Assembly: GCA_035362115.1 (NCBI GenBank)
Contig: DAOSDD010000006.1
Coordinates: forward strand, 1-40,473
Reading direction: 5' to 3'
From: DUMC01 sp035362115
GTDB taxonomy: Bacteria; Bacillota; Clostridia; Acetivibrionales; DUMC01
DNA: 40,473 bases
This document shows positions 14,112 to 23,294 of this stretch, piece by piece. The translations under genes and the position numbers were made by a program. Numbering within the stretch: the first letter of the stretch is position 1; every line of letters begins with the position of its first letter. The notes below the pieces were generated by a model. That model saw nothing but the letters and a program-made list of their open reading frames with translations, was not told the DNA's origin and did not search any database.

Positions 14112-15512
14112 CTAGCTAAACCTCAGTAATTCACCTGTATGGGGATCTATGTACGCTACCCAGTAACCGAATGCTCCATATTTTGATCTGTTCCTTTCAA
14201 CCTGGACCCAGCGGCACAGATTCCCAAAAGGGCTGTCATCTATATTGTGTGTACCCGGTATACCACATACAAAATAGTCTCTGCCTCTTTTTCTACTACT
14301 GAATATTCCTGCAATTAAATATCTATATTTGAAATAAGACATAATTATTGATGGGTTGAAAATTCTGGGAACATTTATATCACATTGTTCTAGCAAATTA
14401 ATAAGATTGACGGGGCTGGTAACCTTCCACCATTTATAATCCCTTCTTCTTACATTAAATGGGTCATATCTTTTGAATTCTTTATCAAAGCATTGTACAA
14501 GTTTATTAATATCCGGCTTGTTTTTCTTTCGCTCATAGATGTTATTATCCTGAACAGTTTGCTCTATATCAGGCTGCACGGGTTGCTCCATATCAGGTTG
14601 TGCAGTTCGCTCTGTTTCATCCGGTACAGGTTGTTCCGCATCAGGCTGTGCAGTTCGCTCTGTTTCATCTGGTACAGGTTGTTCCGTATCAGGTTGTGCA
14701 GTTTCCTCTCTATTATTTGAATTGCTATTGAACTCACTGATACAACCAGGATATATTTTACCGCAAGTTAATTCGTCTATTCCAGGTATATTTTCTGTAA
14801 AAGAATACTTACTCTCTACTTTCCCTGTATATTTGCTGTAAATATCATCTACTGAATATACTTCATGCTTATTATCAGTATTTGCATCATCTACTATACT
14901 CAAAATTTCATCAATTGTGTGTTCTTCAGCATAATTCCTATTGATTTCATATTCTTCTTTGAGTGGATGTTCTTCACGTTCACTTGTAGATCCGCTTTCA
15001 TCTGTTTTTTGTTTTTCGATAATTATACTTTTCTCTTTTTTAGAATGGTCTGCTGCAACTTCTGCTTCTTTTTTTCGCTTGACATAATTTTCAAAGGCTT
15101 CCTTCCATTTCACTTTACCAGCACTGTATGCAGCTAAGGGGCATTGTATCGTTCCAGCATTATAGTTATCTCCATCTAAAATGACAGCTGCCATATTAAA
15201 GTCGGTAATCGGGTATATTGACCCTCCAACATAGTTTGGATCAAAATCCCACAGTAATAGTCCTCTTCCGTCATTAACCTGGATATTGCCTACTTTCACA
15301 GGATAAATTTCCGAATTTCTATGTCTCATAATATAAATGCTATATTTATCCTTACCCCTGTTCTCTTTCAAATTCTGTACCATTGCATAAAATTTGCCTT
15401 TGCTTTCCCGTACTTCTATCCGAACATAGCCACCAGGCACATCTTTAAGTGCGAAACCTTTATCTTCTTCATTAAGCATCCATACAAATCTTTTAAATCT
15501 CATACTTTCCAT
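14112..15512 (-). CDS. Unknown Clostridia protein with 16-residue repeats
   Basis: I do not recognise a named family. The 466-residue protein has a folded N-terminal domain (1-140; YSIYIMRHRNSEIYPVKVG and LLLWDFDP) and a charged middle (140-345). It ends with a well-ordered, tryptophan-rich C-terminal domain (RRRDYKWWKVTSPVNLIN... and FGYWVAYIDPHTGELLRF). The middle carries repeats of about 16 residues (QPVPDETERTAQPDxE), encoded by nearly identical 48-bp units at about 14566-14703, so length may vary between strains. The N-terminal and C-terminal halves look like separate domains joined by an expandable linker. No signal peptide or membrane segment is visible. GGGGGTAG precedes the ATG. It lies between rsmA and zapA, where Bacillus has veg and yabG, but I see no resemblance to those. 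Confidence 0.75.
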   Translation of the reverse strand: MESMRFKRFVWMLNEEDKGFALKDVPGGYVRIEVRESKGKFYAMVQNLKENRGKDKYSIYIMRHRNSEIYPVKVGNIQVNDGRGLLLWDFDPNYVGGSIYPITDFNMAAVILDGDNYNAGTIQCPLAAYSAGKVKWKEAFENYVKRKKEAEVAADHSKKEKSIIIEKQKTDESGSTSEREEHPLKEEYEINRNYAEEHTIDEILSIVDDANTDNKHEVYSVDDIYSKYTGKVESKYSFTENIPGIDELTCGKIYPGCISEFNSNSNNREETAQPDTEQPVPDETERTAQPDAEQPVPDETERTAQPDMEQPVQPDIEQTVQDNNIYERKKNKPDINKLVQCFDKEFKRYDPFNVRRRDYKWWKVTSPVNLINLLEQCDINVPRIFNPSIIMSYFKYRYLIAGIFSSRKRGRDYFVCGIPGTHNIDDSPFGNLCRWVQVERNRSKYGAFGYWVAYIDPHTGELLRFS

Positions 15513-15594
15513 ACTTTATTCTACCCCCAAAATATATCCTAATAAATCCTACTATATATTTATATGAGCAGATTCATATGAATAGAAATATGGT

Positions 15595-16455
15595 TTAGGA
15601 TAATGTTTTTTGGGAAAGCATATTTGAAATCTGTGCAAATTGAACTATTGATAATGTTTCCCCTCTTGCATTTTCATCTATTCCCTGACTTTTTAAAACA
15701 GCTTTAATTTCTTCTTTATTTAGGGAAAACATGTTTGAATTAAATAATGAATTTAACAAGGTTTTTCGTCTTTGCCCGAAAGATGCCTTTACAACATTAA
15801 AAAACAATTTTTTATCCTTAATATATACAGGAGCAACCTTATGTCTTATAAGCCTTACAACCGACGAGGATACTTTCGGTTTTGGAAAAAAGCAGTGAGG
15901 CGGGACATTAAATAAAACTTCCGGGGTTGAAAAATATTGTGCAGCCACAGATAATGCGCCATAATCCTTTGTACCAGGTTTTGCCAGTATTCTGTCAACT
16001 ACTTCTTCCTGTATCATAATAACAATAATATCTATAGCGTTCTCTATAGTCAGGAGCTTCATTATGATTGGAGTAGTAATGTAATAAGGGAGATTACCTA
16101 CCACTTTTATACTATTAGGTTTAAATCCATTCATAATAATTTCTTTTTCTATATCAAGATCTAAAAAGTCGGTATTTATTATTTGTGTATTAGAATAATC
16201 TTTTAATAAATCCGTAAGTGCCGGAATTAAATGCTTATCGATTTCTACAGCTATGAATCTTCCTGCTTTTTCAGCTATATCCTTTGATAATGCACCTAAA
16301 CCGGCACCTATTTCTATTATTAAATCATCATTTTTTATATTTAAGGCTTCTATTATACCTCTACAGGCAAAATCATCAACTAAAAAGTTCTGTCCCAGAG
16401 ATTTTGTCGGCTTTATGTAGTATTTATTTATAGTCTCTTTAGTGCCTGCTCCCAT
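15595..16455 (-). CDS. rsmA: 16S rRNA (adenine1518/1519-N6) dimethyltransferase RsmA/KsgA
   Basis: Dimethylates two adjacent adenines in the 3'-terminal hairpin of 16S rRNA during 30S assembly; its loss classically gives kasugamycin resistance. The 286-residue length is normal. Motifs: SLGQNFLVD near the N-terminus, the SAM-binding IEIGAGLGALS, the acidic VEIDKHL, and the catalytic NLPYYITTPI. AGGGGATTAGT sits before the ATG at 16455. It follows yabE on the same strand (39-bp gap), the conserved yabE-(rnmV)-rsmA order; rnmV is missing here. Confidence 0.96.
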   Translation of the reverse strand: MGAGTKETINKYYIKPTKSLGQNFLVDDFACRGIIEALNIKNDDLIIEIGAGLGALSKDIAEKAGRFIAVEIDKHLIPALTDLLKDYSNTQIINTDFLDLDIEKEIIMNGFKPNSIKVVGNLPYYITTPIIMKLLTIENAIDIIVIMIQEEVVDRILAKPGTKDYGALSVAAQYFSTPEVLFNVPPHCFFPKPKVSSSVVRLIRHKVAPVYIKDKKLFFNVVKASFGQRRKTLLNSLFNSNMFSLNKEEIKAVLKSQGIDENARGETLSIVQFAQISNMLSQKTLS

Positions 16456-16494
16456 ACTAATCCCCTGTCAATTGCCAATTTTCCAAATATACTT

Positions 16495-17619
16495 TTAATC
16501 TGCCAGAATATATACTTTAACTTTTCTTATACCCCAATTATCGGCTTCCTTCTGGGTATCCATATAAAGGTCTACCATATTTCCTTTTACTCCGCCTCCT
16601 ATATCAGCAGCCAGAGCATATCCGTAGTCGGGAGTCTTCCCTATACCTTCAATATATACCCTTGAACCCAGCGGTATTACTTTAGGGTCAACAGCAATAA
16701 TTCCTTTTTTAACTTTTACTCCTGTGTAAGTTATTCCGAAGTAGGGATGATCCGGATTTTTGCCGGTATCTTTGAATGAAGCAGTGTATGCGGTTGCACG
16801 CGCATCAATAACTTTTTTGTAGCGAAACTTTTCTCCTCTTGAAGTAGTACCAGTGGCAATAGTGCCATATTCGACAACTTTATCTATAGGTACCATGGCT
16901 ATAGATTCTTTAACTAATTCCTTTGTTTTGATTTCTCCATCCTCATAAACAACTCTGTATAAATATTCCTTTACACCTTCTTTACCATCCCTTACTGTCT
17001 TTTCAACACCCTGTTCCATACGCTGGCTAGGCCTTTTTTCCACTTTGAAAGAAATTGCTTCCTTCTCAGTTATGAGGTCTTCTTTTATCCTGATAATTCT
17101 AAATTTCATTCCTGGGAAAACAGTATCTTCAATATTTGCTCCTTCAAGAAGGTCACTTTCGCTAAACGCTATCTGATTTGCTTCCAAAACTCCTTTGACT
17201 GTATTCATTTGAGTAAGTATCTGTTCTTCTTTACCGTCTACATATATGCTTACGGGGGTGGCACGCTTAATAAGTATTTCATTGTTTTTCCATGATATCA
17301 GTTTTTGTTCCCCTGAAGGGTAAACATAATCTTCCTTTTTAACATTTATGCCATTTTGCTGTAAGGCTTCTTCAATTGTTTCCCCTTTAGTTTTTAAAAT
17401 AACAATACTGCCATCATCATTGATAGAAACTGTCTTCACAGGTGCTTTCAATACTTCCGCTCCGGCAAATGCCGTTACAACGGAAACAGCAATAATAATT
17501 GAAACTACCTTAAATAATAGCTTTATCCCCATTTCATCAATAATTTCCCTAATTCCCCTGCCAATTAAGTTTTTGCCAAAGATAACTTTGTCAAAAAAAC
17601 TTTTTTTAATAAAATGCAT
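16495..17619 (-). CDS. yabE: YabE-like 3D-domain cell-wall protein (DUF348, G5, 3D)
   Basis: A secreted or membrane-anchored 374-residue protein related to resuscitation/stationary-phase cell-wall lytic enzymes. One transmembrane segment (about 36-54) follows a basic N-terminus. Then come DUF348-like ubiquitin folds (VSINDDGSIVILKTKGETIEEAL; ILIKRATPVSIYVDGKE), a G5-type region (EKRPSQRMEQGVEKTV) and a C-terminal 3D domain with three aspartates (VIDARATAYT..., IIAVDPKVIPLGSRVYIEG, ALAADIGGGVKGNMVDLYMD). The 3D fold carries the lytic transglycosylase-like active site. GGAGGAG seven bases before the ATG fixes the start. Confidence 0.93.
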   Translation of the reverse strand: MHFIKKSFFDKVIFGKNLIGRGIREIIDEMGIKLLFKVVSIIIAVSVVTAFAGAEVLKAPVKTVSINDDGSIVILKTKGETIEEALQQNGINVKKEDYVYPSGEQKLISWKNNEILIKRATPVSIYVDGKEEQILTQMNTVKGVLEANQIAFSESDLLEGANIEDTVFPGMKFRIIRIKEDLITEKEAISFKVEKRPSQRMEQGVEKTVRDGKEGVKEYLYRVVYEDGEIKTKELVKESIAMVPIDKVVEYGTIATGTTSRGEKFRYKKVIDARATAYTASFKDTGKNPDHPYFGITYTGVKVKKGIIAVDPKVIPLGSRVYIEGIGKTPDYGYALAADIGGGVKGNMVDLYMDTQKEADNWGIRKVKVYILAD

Positions 17620-17815
17620 TTTTGTTCTCCTCCCAATTTATATATATTTCTTTTGGGTTGTAGTTATTCTATTCAAAAATTTCTTCCTTGTCAAATTTTT
17701 TTACATAATAATCCATATTACGGTTTATATAATAGTATTATCAAATATTTCTTTTTTATACACTTAACATAAAACTGGAAACATGCATTAATGTAAATTA
17801 TACTTTCCTATTTAT

Positions 17816-17850
17816 GAAAAAGGCAGCATACAATAAATGTTTGCCGCCTT
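17816..17850 (-). terminator. Rho-independent terminator of the metG-tatD transcription unit
   Basis: On the minus strand AAGGCGGCA (17850-17842) pairs with TGCTGCCTT (17828-17820, one G-U), followed by a T-run (TTTTTCAT). It starts 8 bp after the stop of the 17859-18611 gene and separates the metG-tatD unit from yabE. Confidence 0.8.
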
Positions 17851-17858
17851 TCCTTCTA

Positions 17859-18611
17859 TCATGGATTCCTAATATCCGATATATACCACTTTTTATCTTT
17901 AGCATTGTAACTAAGAACAATTATTTTTTTATTTTCCCCCTGATTAAATAGCAAATCATACTTAACAGCCCATTCGGCCAGTTTCACATCCAACTCCACA
18001 AGAAGAAATACATCCCCCTTATCATATTCATCTATAATCTTTCTGTCTATGTTATCCTTATCCATGTTCTTACCTGCATTTGTATCTATATTATATGGAG
18101 TTATGGATTTTATCTTAATACTGTTAACTATATTTTTATACTTATTTGTGAATTGATCAAGACTCTCTTCAGCTTCCTTTCCATTTCCATACCATATACT
18201 GTAAGCCTCTTTATAATTTGCTGAGCTTATATACTCCGCCCATTTTTTAATTGAAGTCTCAATAGGTCCCCCTTGCTGTATATCCTTATAAACACTGTTA
18301 ATCACTTCCGCCTTATGCCTTATCATGTTATTCAAACGGATATTTTCCTGCTTTAATTCTTCAATATCCTTTCGCAAAGCGTTATTTTCATTGGTTATTT
18401 TATCTATATTATCATTGCGGAGCTTAAGGGTGTTTTCAAGATTTTCCAATTGCCTGTTAAGGGCATTTATAGTTAAATTGCCGCTTGTGCTTGCTTCTTG
18501 AAGGCCTCTTATATCTTTTTCCCTGTTTTCTCTTTCCCATAGTAAATAATTCAGCCCTACAAATATAATTATAATTAAAACGAAAGACATAATAACTATA
18601 AACTTTTTCAT
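17859..18611 (-). CDS. Membrane-anchored coiled-coil protein of unknown function
   Basis: A 250-residue protein. MKKFIVIMSFVLIII begins a single N-terminal membrane anchor (about 4-24). A coiled coil follows (about 35-105, heptads such as LNRQLENLENTLKLRND), then a soluble C-terminal domain that includes IKKWAEYISSANYKEAYSIWYG, resembling the NTF2-like/DUF4878-type tails seen on lipoproteins and anchored proteins. The frame opens 12 codons earlier, but GGGGGTG eight bases before the ATG at 18611 marks the real start. It is last in the metG-tatD unit and directly followed by a terminator. The function is unknown. The topology suggests an extracytoplasmic domain. Confidence 0.78.
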   Translation of the reverse strand: MKKFIVIMSFVLIIIIFVGLNYLLWERENREKDIRGLQEASTSGNLTINALNRQLENLENTLKLRNDNIDKITNENNALRKDIEELKQENIRLNNMIRHKAEVINSVYKDIQQGGPIETSIKKWAEYISSANYKEAYSIWYGNGKEAEESLDQFTNKYKNIVNSIKIKSITPYNIDTNAGKNMDKDNIDRKIIDEYDKGDVFLLVELDVKLAEWAVKYDLLFNQGENKKIIVLSYNAKDKKWYISDIRNP

Positions 18612-18654
18612 ATCTTTACACCCCCAAGCTAATGGCAAATAGCCCACCTGTTTT

Positions 18655-19422
18655 TTATTTTATATTAAACAATCTTTTGCCATTTTCCATTGTAAGCTCC
18701 GCCATTTTTTCAAAAGTCGATCCTTTAATCTCTGCAATCTTTTTAACTATATATTCAAGATAACCAGAATGATTCCTTTTTCCCCTGAAAGGTTCGGGAG
18801 TCAGGTAAGGACAGTCTGTTTCTACAAGAATCCTGTCTTCTGGTACAAATCTTAATACATCCAATACTTTTTTTGAATTTTTAAAGGTAACCGGTCCCCC
18901 AAATGATATATAAAAGTTATTGTTTAAAACATCCCGCGCCATTTCCACACTGCCTGAATAACAATGAAACACACCGCCTGCGTCCCTTGCGTTTTCTTCC
19001 TTGATTATTCTCATAACATCCTCATGTGAATCTCTGTTATGAATTATGATTGGAAGTTTTACTCTTTTTGCCAGACGTATTTGTTCTGCAAACCATTTTT
19101 TTTGGGTATCCGCCGGTGTAAAATCATAATAATAATCCAATCCGATTTCTCCTATTGCCACAACTTTATTGCATGATATAAGACTCTTCAGAGAAGCCAT
19201 TGTACTATCATCGGTTTTTCCTGCGTTGTGAGGATGAACCCCTGCAGCTGCATACACAAAATCATATTTCTCAGCCAGCATAATGCTCATTTTGGCAGAA
19301 TCTATATCTGAAGCAGCATTTAAAATATAAGATACTCCTTCCCGGTGGATTTTCTCAAGTAATTCATATCTATCTTCATCAAATCTTTCGTCATCATAGT
19401 GTGCATGGGTATCAAACAGCAT
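18655..19422 (-). CDS. tatD: TatD-family metal-dependent DNase
   Basis: A 255-residue amidohydrolase-fold 3'-5' exonuclease/D-aminoacyl-tRNA deacylase-type protein. Metal ligands are visible: FDTHAHYDDERF at the N-terminus (His6, His8 region), GEIGLDYYYD (Glu), IIHNRDSHED (His), VFHCYSGS (His) and VETDCPYLTPEP (Asp). AAGGAG lies 11 bp upstream of the ATG. The gene follows metG by 118 bp, the conserved metG-tatD order of Firmicutes. Confidence 0.95.
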   Translation of the reverse strand: MLFDTHAHYDDERFDEDRYELLEKIHREGVSYILNAASDIDSAKMSIMLAEKYDFVYAAAGVHPHNAGKTDDSTMASLKSLISCNKVVAIGEIGLDYYYDFTPADTQKKWFAEQIRLAKRVKLPIIIHNRDSHEDVMRIIKEENARDAGGVFHCYSGSVEMARDVLNNNFYISFGGPVTFKNSKKVLDVLRFVPEDRILVETDCPYLTPEPFRGKRNHSGYLEYIVKKIAEIKGSTFEKMAELTMENGKRLFNIK

Positions 19423-19540
19423 TTATATTTTACTCCTTTTTATTGATTATACATCAGATTGAATGCTTGGGCAATCTGCAGTTTTACCTGGTAATTCCTC
19501 CTTTAGAGTCTTCAAACCTCAAAGCGAAGCGAGTTTGTAT

Positions 19541-21547
19541 TCAGCTTATTCTGGAGCCTGTTTCAATTTCTCCATCCACTGTCACAAGCACAAGATCCTT
19601 TTTATCGTTAGACGCCGCAAGTATCATGCCCTGGGATTCAATTCCCCTTATACGTACAGGTTTCAGGTTGGCTGCCAAAATAACATATTTACCTTTCATG
19701 TCTTCCGGGCTGTAGTATTTTGCGATTCCCGAAACAACCTGCCTTGTTTCATTTCCCACTTCCAGCTTTAGCTTGAGTAATTTATCAGAGCCCTCTACTT
19801 TTTCGGCTTCAGCTACTTTTGCAACTTTTAGTTCGACTTTGGTAAAGTCTTCTATAGTTATGGAATTGGATTCAGGCTCCTTGATTTTATCATTATTTTT
19901 CGTATTTTCGTCTTTTCCATCGCTTTTATTTTTCCCGCAATCTTTATTTTTAAGCTGAGTTCCACTGTTTGCATTTTCCATAATTTCAAGATTCTCAAGT
20001 TCCTTTTTAAGGTCTATTCTCGGAAATATTACATCACCCTTGTTTACATGAATGCCATCAGGATACATGCCCCAATTTTGTGCACTTTCCCATGAAACCA
20101 ATTCCTCTTTGCCGGCTATACCCAACTGATGCCATATCTTTTCAGGTGTTTCTGGCATAAATGGTTGAACAAGCACTGAAATAATCCTTATGCTTTCCGC
20201 CAAATTATACAGAACCGCTGCAAGTCGTCCCTTGTTGGACGTATCTTTCGCCAAAACCCAGGGCATTGTTTCATCAATATACTTATTGGTTCTGGAAATA
20301 GCTTTCCAAATCTCTGTAAGAGCAGTACTGAACTGCAGTTTATCGAGAAGCTCTTCCACACTCCCGGGGGTTTGTGCAATCACATTTTTCAAATCATTAT
20401 CAAAATCTCCCGCCGTTCTCTCTGCAGGAATTACTCCATCAAAATATTTTTCTATCATTGCTATAGTTCTGCTTACCAGGTTGCCCAGATCATTAGCCAA
20501 GTCCGAATTTATTCTGTTAATAAGTGCCTCATTGGAAAAAACGCCATCAGACCCAAAAGGCACTTCTCTTAAAAGGAAATATCTTATTGCATCAAGTCCG
20601 TATTTCTTAATTAATACAACGGGATCCACCACATTTCCTTTTGACTTTGACATTTTCCCGCCTTCCAGTAGAAGCCATCCATGACCGAAAACCTGTTTTG
20701 GTAGAGGCTCTCCGAGGGCCATTAACATTGCAGGCCATATAATAGTATGAAAACGGACTATTTCCTTACCTACAAGATGAACATCAGCAGGCCAGTATTT
20801 CCTGTAATCCGAATCATTATCCGAAAGATAACCCAATGCAGTTATGTAGTTTGAAAGAGCATCTATCCATACATACACTACATGTTTTTCGTCAAATGTC
20901 ACGGGAACGCCCCAATTGAAAGTTGTTCTAGAAACACATAAATCCTCAAGCCCGGGTTTCAAAAAATTGTTAATCATTTCGTTTTGTCTTGAAACAGGCT
21001 GTATAAATTCAGGATTTTCCTCTATATGTTTAATTAACCTATCCTGATATTTTGATAGTTTAAAAAAATAGCTTTCCTCTTTTGTCAGTTCAACCGTTCT
21101 TCCACAATCAGGACATTTTCCATCCACCAGTTGTGTTTCAGTCCAGAAAGATTCACATGGTGTACAATACCAGCCTTCATACTCACTTTTATAAATATCT
21201 CCCTGATCATAAAGCTTCTTAAATATTTTTTGTACCGCTTCCTCATGATATTTATCAGTAGTGCGAATAAACCGGTCATTGGTAATTTTCATGGCACTCC
21301 AAAGTTCCTTTATTCCGCTCACAATATAATCCACATATTCCTTTGGTGTAACTCCCTTTTCCTGAGCTTTCCTTTGTATTTTCTGACCATGTTCATCGGT
21401 TCCTGTAAGGAACATTACATCATAGCCTTTTAATCTTTTATATCTTGCTATAGTATCCGCTGCAACAGTTGTATAGGAATGTCCTATATGAAGCTTATCA
21501 CTCGGATAATATATTGGAGTGGTAATATAAAATTTCTTTTTTTGCAT
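19541..21547 (-). CDS. metG: Methionyl-tRNA synthetase
   Basis: Charges tRNA-Met. The 668-residue protein is of the long Firmicutes/E. coli type. It has the HIGH-box variant KLHIGHSYTT (near 20), a zinc knuckle CTPCESFW...CPDC (about 127-147), the KMSKS loop GGKMSKSKGN (near 300) and a C-terminal tRNA-binding OB fold (IEDFTKVELKVAKVAEAEKV to the end) that dimerises. Between the anticodon domain and the OB fold is a lysine/asparagine-rich low-complexity linker (about 530-562). AGGAGGTAAC precedes the ATG. I looked for a T-box leader upstream on the minus strand and did not find one. Confidence 0.97.
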   Translation of the reverse strand: MQKKKFYITTPIYYPSDKLHIGHSYTTVAADTIARYKRLKGYDVMFLTGTDEHGQKIQRKAQEKGVTPKEYVDYIVSGIKELWSAMKITNDRFIRTTDKYHEEAVQKIFKKLYDQGDIYKSEYEGWYCTPCESFWTETQLVDGKCPDCGRTVELTKEESYFFKLSKYQDRLIKHIEENPEFIQPVSRQNEMINNFLKPGLEDLCVSRTTFNWGVPVTFDEKHVVYVWIDALSNYITALGYLSDNDSDYRKYWPADVHLVGKEIVRFHTIIWPAMLMALGEPLPKQVFGHGWLLLEGGKMSKSKGNVVDPVVLIKKYGLDAIRYFLLREVPFGSDGVFSNEALINRINSDLANDLGNLVSRTIAMIEKYFDGVIPAERTAGDFDNDLKNVIAQTPGSVEELLDKLQFSTALTEIWKAISRTNKYIDETMPWVLAKDTSNKGRLAAVLYNLAESIRIISVLVQPFMPETPEKIWHQLGIAGKEELVSWESAQNWGMYPDGIHVNKGDVIFPRIDLKKELENLEIMENANSGTQLKNKDCGKNKSDGKDENTKNNDKIKEPESNSITIEDFTKVELKVAKVAEAEKVEGSDKLLKLKLEVGNETRQVVSGIAKYYSPEDMKGKYVILAANLKPVRIRGIESQGMILAASNDKKDLVLVTVDGEIETGSRIS

Positions 21548-21594
21548 TATTGTTACCTCCTAAAACAATCAAATATTTAACAATTTATTGTCAG

Positions 21595-21678
21595 TATTTT
21601 ATTAATTATTTTATTAGTTATTTTATTAGTTATCTTATTAGTTATCTTATTAGTTATCTTATCAGTTATCCGGCCAGT
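21595..21678. repeat. Seven-copy 12-bp tandem array
   Basis: Units starting at 21595 and every 12 bp (consensus TATCTTATTAGT) run to 21678, the last drifting to TATCCGGCCAGT. It lies about 50 bp upstream of the metG start codon, in its 5' untranslated or promoter region. The 12-bp period equals that of the arrays inside hydA, folB and the U32 gene. Confidence 0.88.
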
Positions 21679-21692
21679 TATATATATATCTT

Positions 21693-21773
21693 GATTCTGC
21701 TGTAACAACTCTGTTACACATCTTTCCGATACTATCGAAATTTTGTTGAAACATGGCTTTCTGCAGTGGAATC
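21693..21773. mobile_element. Palindromic GATTCTGCTG-family element, 81 bp
   Basis: The ends GATTCTGCTG (21693-21702) and CAGTGGAATC (21764-21773) are inverted. Inside lie a TGTAACA/TGTTACA hairpin and a core CTTTCCGATACTATCG that is shared, with few changes, with the copy at 21861-21928. It has no coding capacity and behaves like a MITE or a REP. Confidence 0.72.
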
Positions 21774-21860
21774 ATATCTTTATTTATATAAAATTACCCA
21801 AATTCCCTTATCTTATAACTATACCATTTGGTACTGCACTTTTTCAAGGAATTTATACAT

Positions 21861-21928
21861 GATTCTACTGCAATAACTTTCCGATGCTATAGGAATTTTG
21901 TTGGAACATGACTTTTTACAGTAAAATC
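21861..21928. mobile_element. Palindromic GATTCTGCTG-family element, 68 bp
   Basis: The ends GATTCTACTG (21861-21870) and CAGTAAAATC (21919-21928) are inverted. The core CTTTCCGATGCTATAGG and the following ATTTTGTTGGAACATG align with the 81-bp copy nearby, which has about 13 extra bases. Two homologous copies 90 bp apart suggest repeated insertion or local duplication. Confidence 0.72.
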
Positions 21929-22024
21929 ATACATTAATAGTCTGTATTTTACATATATTGATTATAACCGATTTCATTGGACATTTGTTTATTTTTTGGG
22001 GACATTTCTCTTTCTGGAAATATA

Positions 22025-22053
22025 TTGATTGAAATTTTGCTAAATGATATGAT
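22025..22053 (+). promoter_or_regulatory. Putative promoter of the DUF2600 gene
   Basis: TTGATT (22025-22030), a 17-bp spacer and TATGAT (22048-22053), placed 20 bp before the start codon. It is a reasonable sigmaA match, and a sporulation sigma factor is not excluded. Confidence 0.5.
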
Positions 22054-22073
22054 TTTTTAGTACTGAGAGGGGG

Positions 22074-23294
22074 ATGGATGAAATAATGTATAGTGCAGGG
22101 AATTTACTTATTAATCTGGTTTTCAAATCTATTCCGGAAATACGAAAGCAGATGAAAGCTCAACGGAAAATAATTGAAGAGTTATTTAATACATTTACAT
22201 TCATTGATAACATAACCGGTTACAATAACAGTACCGACAGTAAACCATATAGTGTTTCACTTGCTGGATCACATTTGGATCCATACACCGAGTCATGTAC
22301 CGAATTATACACGAAACAATATATTGAACCTCATGTTGAGCTGTATACTGTACCGGAGAAGCATTTTTTTGTAAATAAAGAGTATGTGCAGGCTTTATAT
22401 TCTCTCTTTCCTAATGTAAACTCAAAAAAGGTAATAAACTTTATGATATCATTTAATATGCTTACCATGTATCTTGATCAGTTATGCCATAAAGAACAAA
22501 TAAAAGATGAGTCTACCGTACGACAGTTCTACCTTTCCATGCTTGATGCCGTTGATCCTGATAGAGAAATCAGCAACTACTGCAAATATTTCCCGAGTAA
22601 GTCAGAAAATAATTACATAAATCAATTTGTCGAATGCTGTAGAAATGAACTGGAAGGAATACCATCCTACAAACTTGTCAAAGAAAATATAAAGAAATAT
22701 GTCTATTTTTACTCTGATTTCCATACATATAAACATATATCATATGGTGAAAATCGTGACGACTACCTATTTACATGGTCTGGCTATTATTTAGGCCAAT
22801 ACGCCGATATTTACCCATGGGAATTTCAAGCAGCGGCTTGTTCATGCCTTGGAATATTTGCTTTATTATCTTCTGCATTTGATCCCTCACTGACTGATGA
22901 AATGATTTCCAGTATTGACAAGGCCTACTTTCCCTGGATAAATGGTTTACAGGTGCTTCTAGCAAATTATTTGTGCTTGTATCATGATATTATTAATAGT
23001 AATTTAAACTTTACAAATTACTATAAAAATCTCAAACTGTGCGAAGAAAGGATTATTTTTTTCTTCAAACAATCTCTTAAAGCATGTTCCCAGGGAAATT
23101 TATCTGATAATCATCTTTCAGTAGTAAATTTAATTTTAGGTATATATTTATCAGACCCAAGAGCCGACCTTGGTTTAAAGAAAATAACCAGTAAAAATCT
23201 GATTAAAAGCGGAGATATATTATATCACAGGTTATTGAAGCTTATTATGTTCTTGTCCCTACCTCCCAAATATCAATGTGCATATCCATACTGA
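22074..23294 (+). CDS. DUF2600/YtpB-like protein (tetraprenyl-beta-curcumene synthase relative)
   Basis: A 406-residue protein. Segments line up with YtpB, a type of terpene cyclase acting on C35 chains in spores and cells of Bacillus: YSDFHTYKHI, WEFQAAACSCLGIF and AYFPWINGLQVLL. The metal-binding Asp-rich motif, normally DYLDxLxDR, reads MYLDQLCHK, and the second acidic cluster after the LLDY-type helix reads ANYLCLYHDI, so metal binding looks weakened. There is a repetitive Glu/Tyr/Thr-rich stretch (about 65-100) before the first conserved helix. GAGAGGGGG lies immediately before the ATG; an ATG at 22086 is also possible. The 3' end overlaps convergent spmB by 36 bp. Confidence 0.75.
   Translation: MDEIMYSAGNLLINLVFKSIPEIRKQMKAQRKIIEELFNTFTFIDNITGYNNSTDSKPYSVSLAGSHLDPYTESCTELYTKQYIEPHVELYTVPEKHFFVNKEYVQALYSLFPNVNSKKVINFMISFNMLTMYLDQLCHKEQIKDESTVRQFYLSMLDAVDPDREISNYCKYFPSKSENNYINQFVECCRNELEGIPSYKLVKENIKKYVYFYSDFHTYKHISYGENRDDYLFTWSGYYLGQYADIYPWEFQAAACSCLGIFALLSSAFDPSLTDEMISSIDKAYFPWINGLQVLLANYLCLYHDIINSNLNFTNYYKNLKLCEERIIFFFKQSLKACSQGNLSDNHLSVVNLILGIYLSDPRADLGLKKITSKNLIKSGDILYHRLLKLIMFLSLPPKYQCAYPY

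Larger units (their letters stand above)
21548..22073. other. 526-bp intergenic region made largely of repeats
   Basis: Upstream of both metG (-) and the DUF2600 gene (+). It holds a 12-bp tandem array (21595-21678), two copies of the GATTCTGCTG palindromic family (21693-21773 and 21861-21928), a lone GGGGACATTTCTC motif (21999-22011) and a plus-strand promoter (22025-22053). The metG promoter must also be here, but I cannot place it. No gene is seen. Confidence 0.7.

Noticed and set aside
21548..21900. T-box riboswitch in the metG leader.
   Set aside because: The conserved T-box sequence (GGGTGGNACCGCG type) was not found on the minus strand; the leader is made of repeats.
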